Below the pieces are notes generated by a model. It ran no database searches and was not told the origin of the DNA. It was given only the letters and a program-made list of their open reading frames with translations. This document shows, in pieces, positions 1-5,842 of a DNA stretch of 6,847 bases (position 1 is its first letter; the number at the start of each line of letters is the position of its first letter). The stretch is from positions 1-6,847 of the forward strand of contig SEDG01000223.1 of NCBI GenBank assembly GCA_004295885.1. Direction: 5' to 3'. The DNA comes from Pedobacter sp. (lineage in GTDB: Bacteria; Bacteroidota; Bacteroidia; Sphingobacteriales; Sphingobacteriaceae). The position numbers and the translations under genes were made by a program.

Positions 1-632
1 GAGAACAACTAAAACTACTACTTGTAAAAAGAGCTTTAGAGCCAGAAAAGGATAAATGGAGTTTAATGGGCGGCTTTATTGGCGACGATGAAAATTTAGA
101 CGGAGCTGCGAAGCGAATTCTATTGCAGCTAACGGGCTTACATGATGTATATCTAGAGCAATTACATGCCTATGGCACTCCAGACCGAGACCCAATAGAA
201 CGCACTGTTTCTGTTGCTTATTTTGCCCTAATTGACATTAATAAATACAGCAAACAATTGAACGATCAGTACCATGCAGAATGGTTTAAATTAAAAGAAG
301 TGCCTGATTTAATATTTGACCACCCTAAAATGGTTAAAGCCGCAATGGACAAAATCCGTTATCAAGCAGCCTTGCACCCCATTTTATTTGAGCTTTTACC
401 TAAAAAATTTACAATTCCGCAATTACAAGCTTTGTACGAGCAGGTTTATGACTCTCCAATAGACAACAGAAACTTTATCAGAAAAATAACGGCCAGCGGA
501 TTGCTAATTAAACAAGCCGAAAAAGATAAATCGAACTCAAGACGTGGTGCTTTTTACTTTAAACTGGATAGGCAAAAGCACAGGTCTCAATTTCAATCTT
601 TCCTTAATTTTATTCCAAAGGCGATAAAATAA
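1..632 (+). CDS. NrtR-type transcriptional regulator: Nudix-like domain plus winged helix (5' partial)
   Basis: The reading frame is open from the left edge (first whole codon at 3), so the true start lies outside; 209 residues are visible and perhaps 20-30 are missing. The N-terminal part has the Nudix fold signature: LLLVKRALEP, then W-S-L-M-GGF, then a Nudix box at 72-140. That box keeps G-x5-E and the closing R...TGL, but the catalytic glutamates of the canonical REUxEExGU are replaced (it reads RILLQLTGL). The C-terminal part (393-569) contains LLPKKFTIPQLQALYE and DNRNFIRKI, the usual winged-helix block of the NrtR family. Known members (NAD-metabolism NrtR, the Bacteroides arabinose regulator AraR) use a degenerate Nudix domain as a ligand sensor. 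I infer a DNA-binding regulator rather than a hydrolase. The effector and targets cannot be told from here. The downstream gene is 100 bases away on the same strand, with no clear sign of co-transcription. Confidence 0.88.
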   Translation, partial: EQLKLLLVKRALEPEKDKWSLMGGFIGDDENLDGAAKRILLQLTGLHDVYLEQLHAYGTPDRDPIERTVSVAYFALIDINKYSKQLNDQYHAEWFKLKEVPDLIFDHPKMVKAAMDKIRYQAALHPILFELLPKKFTIPQLQALYEQVYDSPIDNRNFIRKITASGLLIKQAEKDKSNSRRGAFYFKLDRQKHRSQFQSFLNFIPKAIK

Positions 633-683
633 GGAATTGCACCTGTTGTAAATTAGATTCACTGGCCTTACTACCTATTTTTT

Positions 684-728
684 CAAACAAATTAGCTATA
701 TTGGTGTTAATCTGCCAAACAAATAGCT
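684..728 (+). repeat. Direct repeat CAAACAAAT(T)AGCT just upstream of the AI-2E-family gene
   Basis: CAAACAAATTAGCT (684-697) recurs as CAAACAAATAGCT (716-728), with starts 32 bases apart, about three helical turns. The second copy ends four bases before the ATG at 733. Between them lies TATATTGG (697-704), one mismatch from the Bacteroidota -7 box TAnnTTTG, but no matching -33 element is evident. This could be a paired operator or a chance short duplication. The rest of 633-732 shows no gene, hairpin or Shine-Dalgarno motif. Confidence 0.35.
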
Positions 729-732
729 GTTC

Positions 733-1824
733 ATGAAAGAATTTCCGCTCACCGTAAAAAGGTCCATTGAATTATTGGGTATCTGCTTAGTTATTGCCAT
801 TTTGGTCATAGGTAGAGATATTATTATGCCAGTAATTATGGCATTTTTCATCAGCATCATGCTGTTACCTATCTATCGTTTCCTAAGAAAATATAAAGTT
901 CCAGAATCCCTTTCCATCATTTTGCCGATTCTCTTTGTACTCATTTTTATCGCAGGGATTGTTTGGTTTTTCTCCGCACAGATTGGTATTTTGGTTGATG
1001 ATTTTCCTCAAATAAAACAGAATGTTGCCAAACATTTACAGTCGCTAAAAGAGTGGATAAGTGACCTTTCGGGCATTAACACCAACAAGCAAGAAGCTTT
1101 CTTAAAAGAGAAAAGTGACGATTTACTTTCAATGGGAGGCAAAGCCGCAAGTGGTGCTGCTGTTACTTTGAGTGGTGTTTTTGTGTTTGTTGGTCTATTG
1201 CCTATTTACATTTACCTTATTTTATTTTATAAGGATATCTTACTTCGTTTTTCGTTCATGTGGTTTAAAACAGACGACCATTCAAAAGTGAAAGAAGTAG
1301 TTTATGAAACGGAATCTATCATTAAAAGCTATTTAGTTGGCTTATTAATTCAAGTAACTTATATGACCATCCTTTTAGGGGGAATTTTATTGTTAATTGG
1401 TATAAAACACGCTTTATTAATCGGCGTAATTTTCGCATTATTGAATCTAATTCCATACGTTGGTGCCTTAATAGGAAACTTAATTGGTGTTTTGTTGACC
1501 CTAACTTCATCAACCGAACTATGGCCTGTAATAACGGTTTTAGGGGTAATTGCAGTCGTTCAGTTTTTAGATAACAATATTTTGATGCCTCGAATTGTAG
1601 GTTCAAAAGTAAAAATAAATGCCTTGTTTTCTATTTTGGGGGTTTTTATAGGTGGAGCAATCGCTGGGGTTTCTGGAATGTTCCTCTCCCTTCCTATTAT
1701 CGCTGTAATGAAAATTATTTTCGATAGAAGCGAGCAGTTTAAACAATGGGGTGTTTTGTTGGGTGATGAAAGACCAGAGAAAAGTCCGATGACCTTTGCG
1801 AGATTTAGAAGCAAAAAACCATAA
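733..1824 (+). CDS. AI-2E/PerM-family transporter (DUF20, former UPF0118)
   Basis: A 363-residue polytopic inner-membrane protein of normal family length. Hydrophobic segments fall near residues 12-27, 29-47, 62-80, 146-166, 198-223, 225-258, 264-280 and 296-330. A long amphipathic stretch (about 85-140) separates the third and fourth, as in the family. Family-diagnostic stretches are NLIPYVGALIGN (238-249) and QFLDNNILMPRIVGSKV (277-293). Members include E. coli TqsA and PerM and some Na+/H+ antiporters, so the transported substrate is not predictable. The autoinducer-2 label is inherited, not evidence. The ATG at 733 puts MKEFPLTVKRSIEL directly before the first membrane helix, which fits; no Shine-Dalgarno motif is present. 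Its last 20 bases overlap the tail of the convergent TSUP gene. The C-terminus (DERPEKSPMTFARFRSKKP) looks plausible, so the damage at this junction seems to be on the TSUP side. Confidence 0.9.
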   Translation: MKEFPLTVKRSIELLGICLVIAILVIGRDIIMPVIMAFFISIMLLPIYRFLRKYKVPESLSIILPILFVLIFIAGIVWFFSAQIGILVDDFPQIKQNVAKHLQSLKEWISDLSGINTNKQEAFLKEKSDDLLSMGGKAASGAAVTLSGVFVFVGLLPIYIYLILFYKDILLRFSFMWFKTDDHSKVKEVVYETESIIKSYLVGLLIQVTYMTILLGGILLLIGIKHALLIGVIFALLNLIPYVGALIGNLIGVLLTLTSSTELWPVITVLGVIAVVQFLDNNILMPRIVGSKVKINALFSILGVFIGGAIAGVSGMFLSLPIIAVMKIIFDRSEQFKQWGVLLGDERPEKSPMTFARFRSKKP

Positions 1825-2410
1825 TTGCTGCTAAATTGGTAGCAATATTTACAACCTTAGCGTGAGCACTAGCGTGGATGAAATCAAATCCGAGGATCGC
1901 AATAAAAACCAAAATCAGGAATGAGCCTGTTCCTGGACCAATTAATCCATCATAAAAGCCAATGATTAAACCAAATAGAGCCGCCAGCAAAACCTGTTTT
2001 TTAACAGAATGTTCTTTATGTTGATGAATGCCAAATTGCTTATTGAAATAAGTGTAAATAGCCACTACAATGAGTACAACTAAAATAACTGGCTTTATCA
2101 CTGCATTATTAATCATACTTACCGAGTACGCACCTAAAAGTGAGGCACTGAAAGCGGCAATAACACAAGCAATTAATACTTTATAATTGAACTTAACCTG
2201 CTTTGCGTACTTAAAAGCAGCAACACTTGTCCCGAAAAGAGAAGGAATTTTTACCGTTCCAAAAATACTGGCAACTGGGTAATGAGGTAAGATAAGTAAA
2301 GTTGCAGGCGTTTGCAATAAACCTCCACCGCCCACAATGGCATCAATAAAACCAGCTGCAAATGCAGCTAGGCAAAGGAGAATGAGTTCTTGTAGAAATG
2401 TGTTTGTCAT
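1805..2410 (-). CDS. TSUP-family (TauE/SafE, YfcA-like) permease, C-terminally truncated
   Basis: The 201-residue membrane protein starts MTNTFLQELILLCLAAF and carries three TSUP signatures: AGFIDAIVGGGGLLQTP (19-35), GFYDGLIGPGTGSF (151-164) and SAHAKVVNIATNLAA (181-195). Relatives such as E. coli YfcA run to roughly 250-270 residues, with two or so more helices after the third signature. Here the frame stops at VFCF, about 55-60 residues early, and the last codons are antisense to the end of the convergent AI-2E-family gene. I read the other frames beyond the stop and found no remnant of the missing helices, so a simple frameshift does not explain it. The family moves sulfur-containing or organic anions; the substrate here is unknown. 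The protein may be non-functional, and calling it a pseudogene would be reasonable. The start at 2410 fits the family N-terminus; no Shine-Dalgarno motif is seen. Confidence 0.82.
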   Translation of the reverse strand: MTNTFLQELILLCLAAFAAGFIDAIVGGGGLLQTPATLLILPHYPVASIFGTVKIPSLFGTSVAAFKYAKQVKFNYKVLIACVIAAFSASLLGAYSVSMINNAVIKPVILVVLIVVAIYTYFNKQFGIHQHKEHSVKKQVLLAALFGLIIGFYDGLIGPGTGSFLILVFIAILGFDFIHASAHAKVVNIATNLAAIMVFCF

Positions 2411-2429
2411 TTAGTGCTTGTTTGTCATT
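2401..2429. repeat. 11-base direct repeat at the TSUP start
   Basis: TGTTTGTCATT occurs at 2401-2411, spanning the TSUP start codon, and again at 2419-2429, an offset of 18 bases. The outer copy runs into the dispersed-repeat-like segment that begins TGTCATTCAGAACGC, so the inner copy may be a duplication made when that segment arrived. Weak evidence only. Confidence 0.35.
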
Positions 2430-2487
2430 CAGAACGCAGCAGCTTGTCCCGACTTCTTGGGGAACGAATCTAATTAGAGATAGGGAA
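2423..2487. repeat. Probable dispersed intergenic repeat (TGTCATTCAGAACGC... type)
   Basis: The segment beginning TGTCATTCAGAACGCAGC and running through GAATCTAATTAGAGAT resembles the TGTCATTCTGAACG...GAATCT repeats that litter intergenic DNA of many Bacteroidota. It contains the perfect palindrome TCTAATTAGA (2469-2478). On the minus strand it stays open and would encode a peptide with FVPQEVGTSCCVLND, typical of repeat-derived spurious proteins, so I do not annotate a gene. It lies between the truncated argS end and the TSUP start. The family assignment is from memory of such repeats and is not verified. Confidence 0.5.
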
Positions 2488-2510
2488 CAATGTTTCTTAT
2501 TATTAATTTT

Positions 2511-2531
2511 CGGTCGGTGAGACACCGACCG
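2511..2531. repeat. Perfect 9-bp hairpin, REP-like, just past the argS stop
   Basis: CGGTCGGTG (2511-2519) and CACCGACCG (2523-2531) pair perfectly around the loop AGA. It begins six bases past the argS stop on the minus strand and could block or end argS transcription. Neither side has a T-run, so it is not a standard intrinsic terminator. The stem core GGTYGGTG/CACCRACC recurs in two hairpins at 6783-6842, which points to a repeated palindrome family rather than a dedicated terminator. Confidence 0.75.
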
Positions 2532-2537
2532 ATAGAC

Positions 2538-4127
2538 TTAACATTGGCTATAAGCTTTTGCTGCTGTAGAAATTTCAGTAGGATATTTTGCCAAAAGCAT
2601 AATCATTTCTAATTCAGTTTCTGAAAGTGCTCCAAACTCCAAACTCTTAACTCCAGACTTATATTCCGCTTTTAACAACAAAGATTTAATTCTTGCGTGA
2701 GTGTATTGTATAAATGGACCTGTATGCCCTTGAAAATCGATGGATTCTGATGGGTCGAATAATAGACGTTTTTTAGGCTCAACTTTTAATAAAAAATATT
2801 TTAAAGCACCTAGTCCGATGTTATAATAAAGTTCATTTTTTTCCTCGTCAGAGAAATCGTTTATTTTGCCTAAAGCCTCCGTTTTCTGACGAGCTGTATC
2901 AATCATTTCCGCAACTAAATCATCTGCATCCACTACTGTTCCTTCTCTACTTTTCATCTTTCCGCTAGGTAAATCTACCATCCCATAACTTAAGTGATGT
3001 AAACCTTTTGCCCAACTTTTTCCTAGTTTTTTTAAGATTAAAAACAACACCTTAAAGTGATAATCTTGCTCATTACCAACTACATAAATAGATTGATCCA
3101 TCTTAAAATCATCATACTTCATTTGAGCAGTTCCTAGATCTTGCGTAATGTAAACCGAAGTTCCATCAGCACGCAAAACTAGTTTTTGATCTAAACCATC
3201 AGCTGTTAAATCTATCCACACCGAGCCGTCTTCCTTTTTAAAGAAAACGCCTTTTTCCAAACCTTCATCAACAGTATCTTTTCCTAATAAATAAGTATTG
3301 CTTTCATAGTAGTATTTATCAAAATCTACACCTAAGTTTTTATAACTAATGTCAAATCCAGCATAAACCCAACCATTCATCTTTTTCCAAAGATTGATTA
3401 CCTCTTCATCTCCTGCCTCCCATGCCAATAGCATTTGTTGGGCTTCTTTAATTAAAGGTGCATTCTTTTTGGCTTCGTCTTCTGTCTGACCTTCAGCAAT
3501 TAAGGCTTTAATTTCTTTTTTATATTCCTTATCAAAAATGACATAATATTTCCCTACCAAATGGTCGCCTTTCAATCCTGAGCTTTCTGGCGTTTCACCA
3601 TTGCCCCATTTCTCCCAAGCCAACATCGATTTACAAATATGAATTCCTCTATCATTAACCAAATTCACTTTAAAAACTTCGTAACCATCAGCTTTTAACA
3701 ACTCGGCAACTGCATAACCTAATAAGTTATTACGAACGTGGCCTAAGTGCAAAGGTTTGTTAGTGTTTGGTGAAGAATATTCTACCATTACTTTTTGTCC
3801 GTTTGATTTTATTTTACCAAAATCATCACTCAATAACTCATTGTTCAACAAATTAATCCAGTAGCTTTCAGCGATGCTCAAGTTTAAAAATCCCTTAACC
3901 ACATTAAAGGCAGTAATATCTTCAACGTTTTCTACTAAATATTCGCCAATGGCTTTTGCAGTTTCTTCTGGAGATTTTTTAGAGATTTTAGTAAATGGAA
4001 AAACGACAATCGTTACCTGACCTTCAAATTCCTTACGAGTTTCTTGTAGATTAATTAAACTCTCCGCAATTTCCTCATTGTAAATTTGTTTAATTGCATT
4101 AAGTGTGGCAGTGATAATAAAATTCAT
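2538..4127 (-). CDS. argS: Arginyl-tRNA synthetase, C-terminally truncated
   Basis: A class I synthetase that charges tRNA-Arg with arginine in the cytoplasm. In order: an N-terminal additional domain (about 1-85); the catalytic core opening with EYSSPNTNKPLHLGHVRNN, whose HLGH (127-130) is the HIGH motif; the KMSKS equivalent GKMKSREGT (389-397); and the start of the DALR anticodon-binding domain at QYTHARIKSLL (about 474). The protein ends at residue 529 with KAYSQC. Family members usually have about 575-595 residues and end in a PERM-like tail, so about 60 residues, half the DALR domain, are absent. I read all three minus-strand frames from 2537 down to 2411 and saw no missing part. The DALR helices contact the anticodon, so charging should be impaired unless another copy exists. 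The start at 4127 fits the family N-terminus; CGAAAATA at 4132-4139 (minus strand TATTTTCG) is a weak -7 box. It diverges from the deiminase gene. Confidence 0.95.
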   Translation of the reverse strand: MNFIITATLNAIKQIYNEEIAESLINLQETRKEFEGQVTIVVFPFTKISKKSPEETAKAIGEYLVENVEDITAFNVVKGFLNLSIAESYWINLLNNELLSDDFGKIKSNGQKVMVEYSSPNTNKPLHLGHVRNNLLGYAVAELLKADGYEVFKVNLVNDRGIHICKSMLAWEKWGNGETPESSGLKGDHLVGKYYVIFDKEYKKEIKALIAEGQTEDEAKKNAPLIKEAQQMLLAWEAGDEEVINLWKKMNGWVYAGFDISYKNLGVDFDKYYYESNTYLLGKDTVDEGLEKGVFFKKEDGSVWIDLTADGLDQKLVLRADGTSVYITQDLGTAQMKYDDFKMDQSIYVVGNEQDYHFKVLFLILKKLGKSWAKGLHHLSYGMVDLPSGKMKSREGTVVDADDLVAEMIDTARQKTEALGKINDFSDEEKNELYYNIGLGALKYFLLKVEPKKRLLFDPSESIDFQGHTGPFIQYTHARIKSLLLKAEYKSGVKSLEFGALSETELEMIMLLAKYPTEISTAAKAYSQC

Positions 4128-4165
4128 ACCGCGAAAATAAGGAAAAAAGGCAAGAGTGAATAATT

Positions 4166-4236
4166 GTTTAACTGGTTAATCGGTTAATTGACTTTGAACA
4201 GCTCAGTTAACCAATTACACATTTTAAACAGTTAAC
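4166..4236. repeat. Array of degenerate 8-base units in inverted arms, argS-deiminase gap
   Basis: Left arm: GTTTAACTG, GTTAATCG, GTTAATTG, contiguous from 4166 to 4190. Right arm, same motif inverted: CAGTTAAC, CAATTACA, CATTTTAAA, CAGTTAAC, contiguous from 4204 to 4236. The 13-base core between the arms contains CTTTGAACA (4192-4200). The whole can fold into an AT-rich imperfect hairpin. It occupies nearly half of the divergent intergenic region, and a similar array lies at 5729-5842. No protein or RNA gene was recognised in 4128-4285. Confidence 0.65.
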
Positions 4237-4257
4237 CTATTTCCTAAAAAATTCTAA

Positions 4258-4265
4258 TAGCTTTG
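4258..4265 (+). promoter_or_regulatory. Candidate -7 box (TAGCTTTG) of the deiminase gene
   Basis: TAGCTTTG matches the Bacteroidota -7 consensus TAnnTTTG exactly and lies 20 bases before the ATG at 4286. This would give a leader of roughly 14 bases. No convincing TTTG lies 19-21 bases upstream, where the right arm of the octamer array sits instead, so the assignment rests on one box. Confidence 0.4.
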
Positions 4266-4285
4266 TACAACAACATACCAAATAT

Positions 4286-5737
4286 ATGAGTAAACACGAG
4301 CAGGATTTTAAAGTTAACGTAAATACGGAAATAGGGCGTTTGAGGAAATTATTAATTCATAGTCCTGATAGTGGATTAGGAAAAGTTGTTCCTTCTAAAG
4401 CGCAAGATTGGCTTTTTGAAGATATTGTTCACTTAGATACTATCCGTAAAGGCGAATACGATTATTACTTAAAGCTGTTGATGTACTTTTTGGACCCTGA
4501 AAAAATTAAGGGAAACTTAGCGGCTATTGATTCAGAAGAAGCTAATCGTAATTTCTATAAGCCAGGACATAAAGACTTTCATAATTCTACTTCGGTTTTA
4601 GAAATCCAACAACTATTGATTGAGATGCTGGAAAATGAATCGATTAAGAAAAAATTAGTATCTGCAGTTTGCGCTATTGAAGGATGTACTTATAAATTAC
4701 AACTACAATTAGCAGAAATGGATGCAAAAGAATTAGCCGAATTATGCATCTCTGGCACAATGGCTGATGATACAATGATTTTCGCACCCATACCGAATTT
4801 AATTTTCACGAGGGATGTGGGTACTACAATTAACAACTTCATTCTCCTAAATAAACCGGCAAAAAAAGCTCGTGCTCGCGAAACATTGTTGATGCGTTAT
4901 TTATTTTTTAATCACCCAGTTTTTGAAGCATACAGAAATAATATCTTAGAAATTCCAGATGTTACGATGCATTTTTTAAGACCAGGTGATGAGCCTTCGT
5001 TTAGCACTACTTTAGAAGGTGGTGATGTAATGATGGTAAGTCCGAATCATGTTTTAATAGGTTGTAGTGAAAGAACATCAGAACATGGTGCAAATGAAGC
5101 CATTAAATTGTTATTTGAACAAAATGTAGTAGAAAAGGTAACGGTGGTTAAAATTCCAGCAAAGCGAGATTATATGCATTTGGATACTGTTTTTACACAG
5201 GTGAAAAGAAATACTTGGGTAATTTTAAACTCCATTGCGCACTCGCCTAAGTTTAACGCAGATGAACCGATTAACTTTCTGAAAGAACCAGAAAAACTGG
5301 AAGCTACGACTGCTATCCAATTTCATAAAGACAAACCAGGAGAGCCTAAATATTTCGAGCATGTTGAGGCTTTATTAGATGATATCAGCAGAAACGATTT
5401 ACATAGCACCGAACCGACAAAAATCATTTATAGCGGAAACAATACTTTTCCTTATGATTCGCGGGAACAATGGACCGATTCGTGTAACTTGTTAGCTTTA
5501 AAAGAAGGTGTTGTGGTTGGTTATGATAGAAATGACAAAACTGTAGATGCTTTCAAGGCCGAGGGCTTCAACATTGTTGATGTAAAAGATTTAATTCAAG
5601 ATTTGGAAAGTGGCAAAGCCGATGTAAATACAATGACAGATACTTTGATTTTAATGCCTTCTGCAGAGTTATCTAGAGCACGAGGCGGATTTCATTGTAT
5701 GAGTTTGCCGATATTGAGGGATAACCTAGTTCATTAG
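4286..5737 (+). CDS. Arginine deiminase-family protein (ArcA-like)
   Basis: Predicted cytoplasmic hydrolase converting L-arginine to L-citrulline and ammonia. The guanidino-modifying-enzyme catalytic set is complete and in order: FTRD (174-177, Asp177), LEGGD (243-247, Glu244), HLDTVF (298-303, His298 and Asp300) and SRARGGFHCMSLP (463-475, nucleophile Cys471). The HCMS form around the cysteine resembles the Pseudomonas enzyme. At 483 residues it is about 70 longer than classical arginine deiminases (about 410); much of the extra length seems to lie in the helical part between residues 55 and 165 and around 320-375. The ATG at 4286 gives MSKHEQDFKVNVNTEIGRLRKLLIHSP, with the typical first strand GRLRKLLIHSP. 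The last codons, LVH-stop, lie in the intergenic octamer array. A CtlX-like citrulline hydrolase gene follows after 99 bases, supporting a role in arginine breakdown. Another guanidino substrate cannot be excluded. Confidence 0.87.
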   Translation: MSKHEQDFKVNVNTEIGRLRKLLIHSPDSGLGKVVPSKAQDWLFEDIVHLDTIRKGEYDYYLKLLMYFLDPEKIKGNLAAIDSEEANRNFYKPGHKDFHNSTSVLEIQQLLIEMLENESIKKKLVSAVCAIEGCTYKLQLQLAEMDAKELAELCISGTMADDTMIFAPIPNLIFTRDVGTTINNFILLNKPAKKARARETLLMRYLFFNHPVFEAYRNNILEIPDVTMHFLRPGDEPSFSTTLEGGDVMMVSPNHVLIGCSERTSEHGANEAIKLLFEQNVVEKVTVVKIPAKRDYMHLDTVFTQVKRNTWVILNSIAHSPKFNADEPINFLKEPEKLEATTAIQFHKDKPGEPKYFEHVEALLDDISRNDLHSTEPTKIIYSGNNTFPYDSREQWTDSCNLLALKEGVVVGYDRNDKTVDAFKAEGFNIVDVKDLIQDLESGKADVNTMTDTLILMPSAELSRARGGFHCMSLPILRDNLVH

Positions 5738-5842
5738 TCATTGGTTCATTGGTGTATGACACATATCTTTGAACAATATCCAAAAGAGCCGAACTATGAT
5801 GCGAATGAACCATTTCACTAATGAACAATTGAACTAATGAGC
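5729..5842. repeat. Array of 8-base units in inverted arms, covering the deiminase stop and ctlX start
   Basis: Left arm: GTTCATTA, GTCATTG, GTTCATTG, GTGTATGA, contiguous from 5729 to 5759. Right arm, inverted: GAATGAAC, CATTTCAC, TAATGAAC, AATTGAAC, TAATGAGC, contiguous from 5803 to 5842. The 43-base core contains CTTTGAACA (5767-5775), also found in the core of the 4166-4236 array. The left arm supplies the deiminase stop codon (TAG, 5735-5737) and the right arm the ctlX start codon (ATG, 5837-5839), so the array fills the whole gap. Confidence 0.7.
5741..5771 (+). promoter_or_regulatory. Candidate Bacteroidota promoter for ctlX
   Basis: TTGG (5741-5744) and TATCTTTG (5764-5771) are 19 bases apart, matching the -33 TTTG-like and -7 TAnnTTTG elements at the expected spacing. 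Transcription would begin near 5778, giving a leader of about 60 bases. Since the boxes lie in the repeat array, the array itself may carry the promoter, so ctlX need not depend on read-through from the deiminase gene. Confidence 0.45.

Noticed and set aside
1322..1606. Minus-strand open frame of 94 codons inside the AI-2E-family gene
   Set aside because: Fully antisense to a well-supported membrane protein gene, with no recognisable motif; a shadow frame.
1560..1814. Minus-strand open frame of 84 codons, considered as the missing TSUP tail
   Set aside because: Its translation has no TSUP-like helices and is antisense to conserved AI-2E-family motifs; also a shadow frame.
2343..2525. Minus-strand open frame of 60 codons between argS and the TSUP gene
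   Set aside because: It reads through a hairpin and repeat-like sequence and overlaps the TSUP start; looks like a spurious repeat-derived frame.
2511..2531. Intrinsic terminator of argS
   Set aside because: The stem is strong, but there is no T-run on either strand and related hairpins occur elsewhere; annotated as a repeat with possible 3'-end effects.
2411..2537. A frameshift as the cause of the short ArgS
   Set aside because: An extra base near the end could give YSP as in relatives, but the following residues in all three frames do not resemble the ArgS C-terminus; sequence is missing, not shifted.
5729..5842. CRISPR-like or microRNA-like array
   Set aside because: Units are only 8 bases, contiguous and degenerate, without the repeat-spacer layout of a CRISPR array.
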